Positions 1 through 8,338 of a DNA stretch of 64,000 nucleotides are shown piece by piece (within the stretch, counting starts at the first letter, position 1; every line of letters begins with the position of its first letter). The stretch lies in NCBI GenBank assembly GCA_001657315.1, contig LYSV01000014.1, positions 1 through 64,000 on the forward strand, given 5' to 3'. Below the pieces are notes generated by a model. That model was not told the DNA's origin and made no database searches. It saw nothing but the letters and a program-made list of their open reading frames with translations. The position numbers were made by a program, and so were the translations under genes. This DNA is from Flammeovirgaceae bacterium BBD 1991-12. GTDB taxonomy: Bacteria; Bacteroidota; Bacteroidia; Cytophagales; Cyclobacteriaceae.

Positions 1-1996
1 ATTTACATAACAACACATGGATGGCGGTATGACCATTTTCATCATAAAAGACCGCTATATCATCTAGCTCCCCATCCGAATCATAATCACCCGACATCAC
101 TTCCCGTATGTTATTCAGGTTGAACCAGGTTATCGGGTCATCGGACCCCGACGGATCAGCCCACCAAAAAGAGTCATAGACAAATTTACTTCCATCAGAT
201 AACACTACATGAATTGCGGCACTACCATATTCATTGTAAAAGAAAGCTATATCGTCTCTGAACCCATCATCATCATAATCCCCTGAGACCACATGTTCGA
301 TATTGTTGTAGTTGAACCAACTCACAGGATTACCCGTGCCTGTTGGATGATCCCACCAGAATGGATCATAGTTAAATCGAGCTCCGCTCGAATGAAACAA
401 ATGGATGGCCGTCTTACCTTCGTAATTATAAATAATGGCGATGTCATCACTCCTACAATCATTATCGAAATCACCTTGAACAACTTTTTCACCTAACAAG
501 ACTGGATCTAGCCCTCCGACAATGAATGTTGAATAGTTTTCGATCCAATCGGGACCAACGTCCGAAGCCTGAAGTGGTCGCCTCACAATTGTTGCCGTTG
601 AGTATTCATCTGCACCAACATCAAAATCATTTGTCCTGAGTTGCCCATCCATGTCTTCAGAAAATCCAGTGACTGGGTATCCTGCATCAATTGCCCCGCT
701 GGACGACTGAAGTCTGTGCATTTCTGATTCTTGTGTAAGACCGGGGTCGGTTTCTATGATGCCAAGATTAGTAATGTTACCTGATGAGGCAATACCATAC
801 GTAAAGTTTTTTTTCCAATCATTTAAATTGGCAGCATCGGTGATGCCTTGGATTTTATAACTGCCACTGACATCTGAATAGACAATGTTATTATAGATCT
901 TATTATTATAAGGGTTAATCTCAAATTCTCCAATCTGAATTCCCTGGTCACTCGCGTTTACAATGGTGTTATTGGCAATGATACAATTAACCGAATTTGC
1001 ATAATTCGTGTTGCCCCCTCTTATTCTAAAACCGATTTCCGAGTCTTGTACATAATTATTAACCACTGTATGACCAGTTCCATGGAGAATTATTCCATAG
1101 TCGGTATTAAAAATAAAGTTTCCGCGAATCGTACAGTTATTACCACCTCTTACGCTTAAGCTAACTTTTCGATTTCCCTGATTCGATGGTGAGCGATTGT
1201 TTCTTAAGGTATTGTACTGAATAAAGTTACTTGAAGATTTGTTGGAAATTATTTCAGAATCAACAATGGTATTTTCGAATAAGTTGTACTGAACCTTGGT
1301 ATATAGATTTTGGTGCCCCCCTTCTCCAGTCCCGATAGCAATTGGTTCGCAGCCATTGAAGTCCAAATCTCCGTTTAAAGGCCAATCAATGATATCTTTA
1401 AAATAGTTGTATTCAATAACATTATCATGATTATCAACTCCTTGGCTGTCATTTACTTGAATTTTCACGCTGATAGAGTGACTTCTTGTGAAAAAGTTGC
1501 GATCAATTTTGTTATTATGCGAACCGTTTTGCATTAGAATAAGTGTGCCATTGTTAGTCCATGGATCTCCACATTTGTTAAAAACACAACCTGTTATTCT
1601 GGAATTTTGAGCTGCATCCAAGTAAATAAGTATGTTGGAAGGTTGCCCGGGGTGGTTGGGGTTTTGCGCTTTGTGAAAAACAAAATCCTTTAGGACCAAG
1701 TATTGGCCTGTTAACGTGACCCACGAGTTATCGGTAAACACCACGCCATTCGGAGTTTGCGCCTGTAATATGATCGGTGAATTAGCAGCGCCATTCTTTT
1801 TAAAATTTATATGCCCGGAATACAGACCATCTTGTAAAATAATAGTTGTTCCGGGCTGTGCCGATGCTATGGTGGCATTGGCTTCCTCAATGGAAGACAC
1901 TAGCGTTTGTGCCAGACCATTCGTAACCAATAGCAAGAGAACGGTTGTACATATCAAGGTCAGCGCTGTGTAATGGCTGTTGGAAAGTATTTTCAT
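1..1996 (-). CDS. PL6-family polysaccharide lyase with C-terminal FG-GAP/VCBS-like repeats (3' end outside window)
   Basis: The frame is open from an ATG at 1996 to the window edge, about 665 codons. A signal peptide (residues 1-25, ending near GLAQ) precedes a right-handed parallel beta-helix. The block EIISNKSSSN (Lys about residue 253) followed by SLSVRGGNNCTIRGN (Arg about 283) matches the PL6/chondroitinase-B signature, in which a Lys is the catalytic base and an Arg the acid. PL6 enzymes cleave alginate or dermatan-type uronides by beta-elimination. After a spacer at about 480-510 come at least three repeats of the type GDYDDDGFRDDIAFFYNE, resembling calcium-binding FG-GAP/VCBS beta-propeller blades. 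A secretion tail may lie beyond the edge. The substrate cannot be told from sequence. Confident of the fold and family, less of the specificity. Confidence 0.82.
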   Translation of the reverse strand, partial: MKILSNSHYTALTLICTTVLLLLVTNGLAQTLVSSIEEANATIASAQPGTTIILQDGLYSGHINFKKNGAANSPIILQAQTPNGVVFTDNSWVTLTGQYLVLKDFVFHKAQNPNHPGQPSNILIYLDAAQNSRITGCVFNKCGDPWTNNGTLILMQNGSHNNKIDRNFFTRSHSISVKIQVNDSQGVDNHDNVIEYNYFKDIIDWPLNGDLDFNGCEPIAIGTGEGGHQNLYTKVQYNLFENTIVDSEIISNKSSSNFIQYNTLRNNRSPSNQGNRKVSLSVRGGNNCTIRGNFIFNTDYGIILHGTGHTVVNNYVQDSEIGFRIRGGNTNYANSVNCIIANNTIVNASDQGIQIGEFEINPYNNKIYNNIVYSDVSGSYKIQGITDAANLNDWKKNFTYGIASSGNITNLGIIETDPGLTQESEMHRLQSSSGAIDAGYPVTGFSEDMDGQLRTNDFDVGADEYSTATIVRRPLQASDVGPDWIENYSTFIVGGLDPVLLGEKVVQGDFDNDCRSDDIAIIYNYEGKTAIHLFHSSGARFNYDPFWWDHPTGTGNPVSWFNYNNIEHVVSGDYDDDGFRDDIAFFYNEYGSAAIHVVLSDGSKFVYDSFWWADPSGSDDPITWFNLNNIREVMSGDYDSDGELDDIAVFYDENGHTAIHVLLCK

Positions 1997-2262
1997 CAGA
2001 GGGCATTTAATCGTTTTGCTGCGATGCTTTTTACATCTGGTGATTACAGAGTATGTTCAGAGTTATGAACCACATACAATTGCGAGAGTAAAATTAGTCA
2101 ATCACTATGGAAATTTGTTCTCATATTTCAGGATCGTGTTGAATGTCTATTTAATTGAAGATGAACCTGTGCCGCATTCATCAGTATGCGCTATATTCAC
2201 TTCAGAAAGTCTTATTGTACTAACCACCTGTGCACATTATATCTTGTCTAATTCCCTTTCCA

Positions 2263-2754
2263 ATGTATATTACTTTTTTGAAGACTTTATTGAATAAGTC
2301 GGTTTTAATTCCTGCTGTGCCCCTTATTATTTGTGTGTCGACTTTATCATCTTGTAGAGAAGCTTTGAGTGGATATCTATTAGAAGAAAATTTTGACCAT
2401 AATACAATGGGCTGGGTTGAAGAAAAAACCGATTTCCAACATACCGAATTTATAGATGGAAAATTAGTTCTTATTTCCATGGACACGGCCGATCTTGTTT
2501 CCAGCAATGGCCCGGCGAACCGGTCCTTTTTATGGAATCTGCCTTACAATTTTGAGTTTGTCACTTCAGCCGAAGTTTTTGATGGTACCAGCGACTCGGA
2601 TTTTGGTTTTATGTTTTATAGTGCCTACTAAAACTATGAGTTTGCCCTTACCAGAAGTGGCTATGTTTTCGTTTCAGAATTACTTTACCGGGAGTATAAA
2701 TTAATGCTTTTGGTAAGACCTGTTGTCTTATCATGCTTTTCAACATCTCCATGA
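2263..2754 (+). pseudogene. Truncated lipoprotein remnant with in-frame stop
   Basis: From the ATG at 2263 the product has a hydrophobic N-terminus ending in a lipobox-like LSSC, then a soluble stretch (ENFDHNTMGW, FIDGKLVL, FVTSAEVFDG) typical of secreted beta-rich Bacteroidota lipoproteins. A TAA at 2629-2631 interrupts the frame. The same frame carries on in plausible protein (NYEFALTRSGYVFVSELLY) to a TGA at 2752-2754. This looks like the first part of a longer gene that has a nonsense mutation and has lost its 3' end. Function unknown. Confidence 0.5.
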
Positions 2755-2955
2755 GATTATTTTAGGAGTGGTTAATTCAAAGATGTACGATGTAACAACA
2801 CAATTATCTTGATAAGTAGATAAAATCATTTTTTGACCTGAATTCGAATCATGCAGAAAACATATTCAATACTCTTTGAAGTACTTTATATCCAATTTTT
2901 TAAATGCAAATGTGCGTAGAAACTTGACGTGCATAAGTCAAATACACACGAGAAT

Positions 2956-2999
2956 GTTCCATTTATTTTGGAACTTTTATTACCTTTACTCTGTAATAA
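2956..2999. promoter_or_regulatory. Candidate higBA operator: two adjacent inverted repeats
   Basis: Two perfect inverted repeats lie directly before the HigB start at 3006: GTTCCA/TGGAAC (2956-2961 and 2969-2974) and TTATTAC/GTAATAA (2977-2983 and 2993-2999). Type II antitoxins with helix-turn-helix domains usually repress their own promoter through such sites, so these are inferred HigA binding sites. Confidence 0.45.
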
Positions 3000-3005
3000 A
3001 CCAAA

Positions 3006-3380
3006 ATGAAGCTAATAGGAATACGCTACTTCACTAGACTTAAAAAGAAAAATAGAGGTAACACCAAACTTGTAAAGGCCATTGATAAGCTCATTGATGA
3101 TTTAAAAAGAGCACAATGGTCAAATAAAGATGAGGTTCTTAGTGACAGATCGGATGCCGACTGCATTCATAGCGATGGATTTTATTTCTTTAATATCAAC
3201 ATACATAGAACAATGATATTAATTGAATATAGTTTAGAAAGTTCCAACAATAATTCTGAAGAAGATACTGGTGTGGCTAACATTTTATGGGTGGGATCAC
3301 ATGACGATTATGAGAGGGTATTTAAGAATAATAAAAGCACTATAAATAAATGGTTAAAGGATCAGGGCTTGATCGACTAA
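3006..3380 (+). CDS. higB: HigB-type toxin (mRNA interferase family)
   Basis: The 124-residue product matches the HigB/RelE-superfamily variant seen in Bacteroidota and cyanobacteria. It has an N-terminal helix (KLVKAIDKLIDDLK), the segment DADCIHSDGFYFFNINIHR, and the C-terminal block ILWVGSHDDYERVFKNN that closes the beta-sheet. These toxins cleave mRNA, usually on the ribosome. The gene lies 12 nt before a helix-turn-helix antitoxin gene, the toxin-first order typical of higBA. Two inverted repeats upstream suggest autoregulation. The gene is intact and full length. The symbol is by family and order. Confidence 0.82.
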   Translation: MKLIGIRYFTRLKKKNRGNTKLVKAIDKLIDDLKRAQWSNKDEVLSDRSDADCIHSDGFYFFNINIHRTMILIEYSLESSNNNSEEDTGVANILWVGSHDDYERVFKNNKSTINKWLKDQGLID

Positions 3381-3392
3381 ATTAAGATCACT

Positions 3393-3953
3393 ATGGAAAA
3401 GTTTGATATTGACAATGTGTTAAAAATAACAAGTATTAACAATGAGTTTGAACTTGAAAAAGCGAATTCATTATATAATAAATTAAGACTATTAGTAAAA
3501 GAAGACCCTTCATTGAAACAGGTCCGAAATCATTTAGCAAACCTAATTGAAACTTATGAATCTGAGCATTGGAGTGATGAGGAACAGGTTTCAAAAGAGC
3601 AACTCGATGCCAACGATAAAGCAACTAAGCTTATCCGCTTTCAGGAGCAGTTCATTAAACAGAGGAAAAAGCGAATTAAAAATGTCCTTAAAAAAAATGA
3701 TTTAATTCAGAATGATCTGGCTGAGATATTAGGACATAGGAAAAACTACATGTCTGAACTTATCAATGGTGTTCGTCCATTTTCTCAAGAAGATATTATC
3801 ATCATCCATAGGGTACTTAACATCAAACTTGATCATTTAATAGTTCCTGTGATCAAAGAACCAGCCGCAGAACGGATTAGATTAACAATCAAGAAACTTA
3901 ACAAGCCAAAGCTGAAACTAAAGGGTAGTGATTTTAATTTTGAAGTGGTATAG
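3393..3953 (+). CDS. higA: HigA-type antitoxin with C-terminal helix-turn-helix
   Basis: The 186-residue product starts 12 nt after the toxin stop. The N-terminal half (about 1-90) is charged and helical (SLYNKLRLLVKEDP; LIETYESEHW) and probably wraps the toxin. Residues about 95-155 form an XRE-type DNA-binding domain (LKKNDLIQNDLAEILGHRKN, then YMSELINGVRPF). A basic tail follows. The layout, a long N-terminal region before the HTH, is the usual one for antitoxins paired with this HigB type. It should neutralise HigB and repress the operon. Confidence 0.78.
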   Translation: MEKFDIDNVLKITSINNEFELEKANSLYNKLRLLVKEDPSLKQVRNHLANLIETYESEHWSDEEQVSKEQLDANDKATKLIRFQEQFIKQRKKRIKNVLKKNDLIQNDLAEILGHRKNYMSELINGVRPFSQEDIIIIHRVLNIKLDHLIVPVIKEPAAERIRLTIKKLNKPKLKLKGSDFNFEVV

Positions 3954-3960
3954 CCACTTC
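3942..3960 (+). terminator. Short hairpin over the higA stop codon
   Basis: GAAGTGG (3942-3948) and CCACTTC (3954-3960) form a perfect 7-bp stem with a 5-nt loop spanning the end of higA. There is no clear T-run after it, so it may be a weak terminator or an RNA stability element. Confidence 0.3.
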
Positions 3961-4021
3961 ATACTCAAGTCTCAATGAACTGCACTCTTATTCCAAAGAA
4001 TTTTTGTAAATCAAAAGTGGT

Positions 4022-4109
4022 AAATTTTTTCCACTAACAGGCGAATACAATCCAATAGCACAAATTATTTTCCATTATAACCAGCTTCACGGAAAATTTT
4101 TTCCACTAA
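4022..4109. repeat. Pair of 16-bp direct repeats after higBA
   Basis: AAATTTTTTCCACTAA occurs at 4022-4037 and again at 4094-4109, 72 bp apart, in the otherwise gene-free 3954-4187 spacer. Role unknown. They could mark a past insertion or deletion boundary. Confidence 0.5.
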
Positions 4110-4187
4110 ATCCATTAACACCGTCATAACGAAAATATCTTCCAATAAGAAATCTCAATTGGTGCTGTTTGATATTTGCCGGTTACG

Positions 4188-4717
4188 TTATCCTTCAACC
4201 ATCCTTAAGAAATCTTTTCTAATTTTTATCAAAATTTGATTCAGCCTATCCAGATCTGGCTTATCCGACAGGTCAGAATCCTGGTAAATAGTATCAATTT
4301 CAGTGATCTTTTCGTTGGTTATTTGAAGAAGATTGTCGTACTGAAATTCCCCTTTTTTGATCTTAAGAAGGTACTCCCTATCCTCTCTTTTAACCCGTAG
4401 CTCTCCATACCTGCCTATTTCTTCACACATATCCAGTAATCTGAGGGTGTGCATCATGTTCTTGGCATCGTAGTTTTTACCATGTTGGATGGTATTGCGA
4501 TAACGATTATCATTTCGCTTTTCCACCCATTTCCAATATTCCTTGTACTCCTTGCAATAGGATTTATTGAATGACATAATAGAAATTGGCTGAAGTCCTT
4601 TTGGAATGGGCTCAGTGCTACGTCATTAGCTTCCTCTTTCCTGGTTATTCCTTTGAAACCATCATCACCATGATACAGGTCAAAAACAACCTCCAGATTA
4701 TTCTTAGATTGGATCAC
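4188..4717 (-). pseudogene. Frameshifted RlaP-type nucleotidyltransferase fragment
   Basis: Two overlapping minus-strand frames together read as the C-terminal two thirds of a predicted nucleotidyltransferase of the RlaP/YcgL type. Upstream frame: NNLEVVFDLYHGDDGFKGI, then RKEEANDVALSPFQKD. Downstream frame: YCKEYKEYWKWVEKRN, then HGKNYDAKNMMHTLRLLDM and REYLLKIKKGEFQYD. The frames switch near 4570, and a stop (TGA at 4718-4720) sits directly before the upstream part. The N-terminal catalytic region with the GSxxxG and DxD motifs is absent. The family is thought to act in RNA repair or end-healing. This copy cannot be functional. Confidence 0.6.
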
Positions 4718-4835
4718 TCAGTATTTGCAATGCGGATATTTTCCAAACCTCTTTTTCAATCACTTTAGCTATCTAATGGACAAAGATTTCTTGCCTATTG
4801 TATTGGCACCTAAAAAATCAGATCTCCGTCAATTT

Positions 4836-5056
4836 ACAATACAAGGCGTCCTCTTTGTCAGAGGTTCAGCAGCAGTTACAAGACATAGAGGAAGCCATTT
4901 GAATCAAAACGTGCTTACTCATTTTATGATGGATTCCTTAGTAGCAACAATCTTAAGATCATCTATCCAGATGGGATTGGTAGTCTTTTTTGCTTACCCA
5001 TTTGCCCCTCAAATCCTACCAAATTGGTTGAAAGAATATTTATGAAAGTGCTCTGA
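4836..5056 (+). pseudogene. Possible decayed coding remnant of unknown family
   Basis: Two plus-strand frames look coding but are broken. One carries SLSEVQQQLQDIEEAI, ending in TGA at 4900-4902. The other, one base shifted, carries FESKRAYSFYDGFLSSNN and PTKLVERIFMKVL, ending in TGA at 5054-5056. Joined, they would read as one protein tail. I do not recognise the family. The composition (amphipathic helix, aromatic-rich segment) is the only support. Confidence 0.25.
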
Positions 5057-5105
5057 ACCACACAATTTGATATTAATTAACCCGTAGCCAGGACAATTAA
5101 CACGA

Positions 5106-5127
5106 AAAGTGCTTTATAGAGCACTTT
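5106..5127. promoter_or_regulatory. Palindromic operator candidate of the hip module
   Basis: The 22-bp element AAAGTGCTTTATAGAGCACTTT pairs at 20 of 22 positions, 53 bp before the hipB start at 5180. A half-site AAAGTGCTCT lies at 5045-5054. HipB-type repressors bind palindromes in their own promoter as dimers, so this is the likely autoregulatory site. Confidence 0.6.
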
Positions 5128-5179
5128 GATAGTCAAAATCATTTGTTTTAGCTATTTTCACATACTAAAGAGCTTTTTA

Positions 5180-5392
5180 ATGCACCTTGAAGATCTAATA
5201 TCTACATTGAAGCAGCGTAGAGAAGTGCTTGGAGTTACACAAGAACGCCTTGCGGACTTATCAGGGGTGGGCTTGCGAACGTTAAAAGCACTGGAGAGTA
5301 ATAAGAGCAATCCTACATTCGAGACACTGACTAAACTGGCAGATGTGCTGGGCATGGAGCTCACCCTGGCGGTAAAGAAACCCAAACTCTGA
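5180..5392 (+). CDS. hipB: HipB-like HTH antitoxin/repressor
   Basis: The 70-residue product is essentially one Cro/C1-type helix-turn-helix domain: LISTLKQRREVLGVTQERLA, then LSGVGLRTLKALESNKSNP and LTKLADVLGMELTLAVK. The downstream ATG at 5180 is chosen over 5126 because it starts the conserved fold and clears the palindrome at 5106-5127, which lies in the leader. In hip modules HipB represses the operon and binds the kinase. The next gene starts 5 nt after its stop. Confidence 0.8.
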   Translation: MHLEDLISTLKQRREVLGVTQERLADLSGVGLRTLKALESNKSNPTFETLTKLADVLGMELTLAVKKPKL

Positions 5393-5396
5393 ATAA

Positions 5397-5732
5397 ATGA
5401 GATCAGCTGTGGTTTTTTGGAATGGTGAGCGAGCTGGTATATTGACAGAGAATGATCACATGCAATATACCTTTGTGTATGATGAAGTATGGTTCGCTGA
5501 CGAAAGTAAACCTGCTATTAGCCTTACATTGCCCAAAACTCAAAAAGTATATGAGTCTGATCATCTTTTCCCATTTTTTTACAACATGCTTTCCGAAGGG
5601 GCAAATAAAAAGCTGCAGAGCCGCTTGCTGAAGATTGATGAAAAAGATCACTTTGGCTTGTTACTTGCTACTTCAAATAATGACAGCATCGGCGCAGTAT
5701 CATTGGGCCCACCAAGTGACCAGATCGAATGA
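5397..5732 (+). CDS. hipS: HipS-like protein (stand-alone HipA N-terminal subdomain)
   Basis: The 111-residue product corresponds only to the N-terminal subdomain of HipA kinases: VFWNGERAGILTENDHMQYT, ISLTLPKTQKVYES, then FPFFYNMLSEGANKK and KDHFGLLLATSNNDSIGAVS. In classical HipA this segment is fused to the kinase. Here it ends and the kinase begins in a separate gene overlapping by 4 nt (ATGA at 5729-5732). That organisation defines HipBST systems, in which the small HipS protein is reported to be the antitoxin of the HipT kinase. The size fits. Product identity is clear, the antitoxin role is by analogy. Confidence 0.8.
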   Translation: MRSAVVFWNGERAGILTENDHMQYTFVYDEVWFADESKPAISLTLPKTQKVYESDHLFPFFYNMLSEGANKKLQSRLLKIDEKDHFGLLLATSNNDSIGAVSLGPPSDQIE

Positions 5733-6733
5733 ATATGCAAGATATAAAATATTGCCCAGGTACCTTAGCCGAAGGTTTTAGCACCTATAGCCAGGCTTGT
5801 CTGCGACGGGTATTCAACAATAAAAAAGTGAGTCATGTTCTACCTTATAATCCACCTGGCAGTGATGACGAAGACGCAAGGAAATTCAGGGACAATCGAA
5901 AGCGAATATCAATCTCTGGCGTTCAGGAAAAGGTATCCATTATCCTTGACAGGAACAAGTTGAGACTAACTAAAGAGAGTGAGCGCGGCTCCTATATCCT
6001 AAAGCCAATTCCAGCGGATCTTGAAAAGACGGATCAGGTCCCTGCCAACGAGCATCTAACCATGCAGATCGCCAGGCAAGTATTTGGTATTAATACTGCT
6101 GAAAATGCAATAATCTTTTTCAAGGATGGTTCACCTGCATATATAACCAAAAGATTCGACGTTAAAGATGATGGTACTAAATGGGGAAAAGAAGATTTTG
6201 CTTCTATAGCCGGAAAAACCAGTACCAATGCAGGACCCAATTTTAAGTATGGATATTCTTATGAGGGCATAGCTAAGCTTATTATGAAATACGTGCCCGC
6301 CGCCATAGTAGAAATAGAGAAGTTTTACGTAATGATTATTTTTAATTATCTATTCTCGAATGGAGATGCACATCTAAAGAATTTCTCATTGCTACAAACA
6401 GCAAACGGAGATCACATCCTTAGCCCTGCCTATGATTTGATCAATACACGCATCCATGTGGACGACACTGATTTTGCTCTTAACGAAGGCCTGTTTTCAG
6501 ATGACTTTGAATCTCAGAGCATGAAAGACAATGGATGGGCTGGACTGGAAGACTTCTACGAGTTTGCCAAAAGAATAGGAATTAGGGATAGAAGAAGAGA
6601 TGTTTTGCTTTCTCCTTTCCTGAAGAAGCAGCAAAAGGTTGAAGAGTTGATCAGCCGGTCTTTTCTCAATGAAGATGCAAAAGAAGAGTATTTAAAGGAT
6701 TATGAAGAGAGGTTACGAAAGTTGGAGGTTTAG
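5729..6733 (+). CDS. hipT: HipT-like serine/threonine kinase toxin
   Basis: The 334-residue product is a HipA-family kinase core lacking the N-terminal subdomain. The Gly-rich loop reads RISISGVQEKVSI, with Ser61 and Ser63 of an SIS motif like that reported to be autophosphorylated in HipT. Next come YILKP (ATP-contacting Lys), the catalytic loop FSNGDAHLKNFS with Asp213 and Asn218, and the metal-binding Asp236 in SPAYDLINT. All key kinase residues are present, so it should be active. HipT of enteropathogenic E. coli phosphorylates tryptophanyl-tRNA synthetase. The target here is unknown. It is translationally coupled to hipS by an ATGA overlap. Confidence 0.82.
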   Translation: MNMQDIKYCPGTLAEGFSTYSQACLRRVFNNKKVSHVLPYNPPGSDDEDARKFRDNRKRISISGVQEKVSIILDRNKLRLTKESERGSYILKPIPADLEKTDQVPANEHLTMQIARQVFGINTAENAIIFFKDGSPAYITKRFDVKDDGTKWGKEDFASIAGKTSTNAGPNFKYGYSYEGIAKLIMKYVPAAIVEIEKFYVMIIFNYLFSNGDAHLKNFSLLQTANGDHILSPAYDLINTRIHVDDTDFALNEGLFSDDFESQSMKDNGWAGLEDFYEFAKRIGIRDRRRDVLLSPFLKKQQKVEELISRSFLNEDAKEEYLKDYEERLRKLEV

Positions 6734-6752
6734 TTTTTCCACGTGAAAAAAC
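6733..6752. terminator. Possible bidirectional terminator between hipT and the uronate-isomerase gene
   Basis: A compact near-palindrome, GTTTTTCCACGTGAAAAAAC, fills the 21-bp gap between the two convergent genes. It pairs T-rich and A-rich arms around CACGTG. Its position between converging genes suggests termination in both directions. Confidence 0.35.
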
Positions 6753-6754
6753 AC

Positions 6755-8176
6755 TCAATCAAACTCAAAAAAGTTTTTTGCATTATAGTAACAGATATCC
6801 CCCACCAGCTTACCCAATAGTTTTTCATCATGGGGTAGTAAGCCTTTTTGAACGTCGCTTCCAAAAATATTGCATAGTAGTCTTCTGAAATACTCATGCC
6901 TTGGAAAAGAAAAAAAGCTGCTGGAAGCTGTTAACATTCCAACAAAATTGCTGATCAGTCCGATGTTGGATAAGGTAGAAATTTGTTTTTCCATACCATC
7001 TGGCTGGTCAGTAAACCACCATGCTGAACCAAGCCGCATTTTATCTCTGGTGGAATCCTCATTTAAGTCTCTTATCACAGCGGTGAAAAACTCTTTACAG
7101 GTGGGACAGGGATTATAAATGATCGTTTTGGGTAGCTTACCGGTTTTATCCAGATAACTAAAGAAATGTGTCTGGGATTGAGCCTTGTCCCGATCATCTG
7201 TTAAGTCAAGATCAGTGTACGGATCTGTTGTGGCAAAAAGGCTTTTGCCTGTATTGCGCGAGGCTCCAGGATGAAATTGCTGGACCCAACCCTTCTCATA
7301 GTCCCATTTCGCCATTTCCGTGAGTAAAAAGGCTTGATATTTTTTTGCATCCCTTAAGCTTAAGAATCCATCCTTGATCACCTTTCCAAAAATAGTGTCC
7401 ACTTCAGATTCTGCACTGGGAGAAAAAGATAAGTAACTTAAAGCATGGTCAGACGATCTGCAGCCCAGCGTATGAAAGAAATCATGACGCTTTTTCAAAG
7501 CATCCAGCAGGCTCCTTAAATCCCTTATTTCAATATCTGAAACAGTTTCGAGTTTGGTCAGGTATTGTTTAAAAAAATCAATGTCACTAATCCTTAGGAC
7601 ATTATCCGTCCTGAAAGTTGGATAAACCCTAAAAGGAAGGCTTTGCAGGGCTATTTGTTTATGATAATCAAGATCATCACAAGGGTCATCAGAGGTACAA
7701 ATTACATCAACTTGCATACGACGAAGCAGATTCGTTGTTGAATAACCTTCCTGTGTCGTTAAAATGCCTTTTGTTTCTTCCCAAATTGATCCGGACGTGT
7801 CAGGGTTCAGTGGTGCATTAATTGAAAAATAACGTTGCAACTCAAGGTGAGTCCAATGATAAAGCGGATCCCCCAAGGTATGGGGCACAACCTCTGCCCA
7901 GGCAGTAAACTTCTCCTTATCCGTAGCATTTCCTGTGATGTACTTCTCCTCTACTCCATGTGCCCTCATAGCACGCCATTTATCATGATCACCCTCCAGT
8001 AAGGCTTCGGTAAGATTTTCGAATTGCCTGTCAGTCGCAATGTCCTCCGGTGATAAATGGTTGTGGTAATCAATAATGGGAAGATTGCTGGCTACTTCAT
8101 AGTACAGGTATTTAGCCATTTCACTTTCCAGTAAGAAATCTTCATCCATGAAATGAACTTCCTCAACGAATGCCAT
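6755..8176 (-). CDS. Uronate isomerase (UxaC) homologue with altered active site
   Basis: The 473-residue product aligns over its whole length with UxaC, which converts glucuronate to fructuronate. Conserved parts are the HxH metal motif (IDYHNHLSP, His38/His40), GSAWWFTDQPDGM (UxaC has GSGWWFND), FVGMLT, and HEYFRRLLCNIFG. The strand-8 motif, normally GMLTDSRSF, reads GMLTASSSF here: the metal/catalytic Asp is Ala417 and the following Arg is Ser419. The RNNNTR and GFDSIGD blocks are also lost (SRNTGKSLF, DLDLTDD). The frame is intact, so this is a divergent subfamily or a dead paralogue, not a simple frameshift. It closes the PUL next to a beta-glucuronidase-like gene. An alternative start is at 8149. 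Confidence 0.78.
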   Translation of the reverse strand: MAFVEEVHFMDEDFLLESEMAKYLYYEVASNLPIIDYHNHLSPEDIATDRQFENLTEALLEGDHDKWRAMRAHGVEEKYITGNATDKEKFTAWAEVVPHTLGDPLYHWTHLELQRYFSINAPLNPDTSGSIWEETKGILTTQEGYSTTNLLRRMQVDVICTSDDPCDDLDYHKQIALQSLPFRVYPTFRTDNVLRISDIDFFKQYLTKLETVSDIEIRDLRSLLDALKKRHDFFHTLGCRSSDHALSYLSFSPSAESEVDTIFGKVIKDGFLSLRDAKKYQAFLLTEMAKWDYEKGWVQQFHPGASRNTGKSLFATTDPYTDLDLTDDRDKAQSQTHFFSYLDKTGKLPKTIIYNPCPTCKEFFTAVIRDLNEDSTRDKMRLGSAWWFTDQPDGMEKQISTLSNIGLISNFVGMLTASSSFFSFPRHEYFRRLLCNIFGSDVQKGLLPHDEKLLGKLVGDICYYNAKNFFEFD

Positions 8177-8338
8177 AGTTCAATGGATTGAAGTCAATGG
8201 AGAAAATGAAAATTGAACAGAAAGTACCACCATAGCCTTTAGGTTATGTATATAAACTCTTTCCAGTCCCATGCTCTAAACCGACTACTTTTAACAATCA
8301 CCACACTTCGATCACAACCTCTCCAGATCTCCTGAAGT

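Noticed and set aside
4725-5045. 106-codon plus-strand frame
   Set aside because: Sequence is not protein-like. The coding-like signal in this stretch is in other, broken frames.
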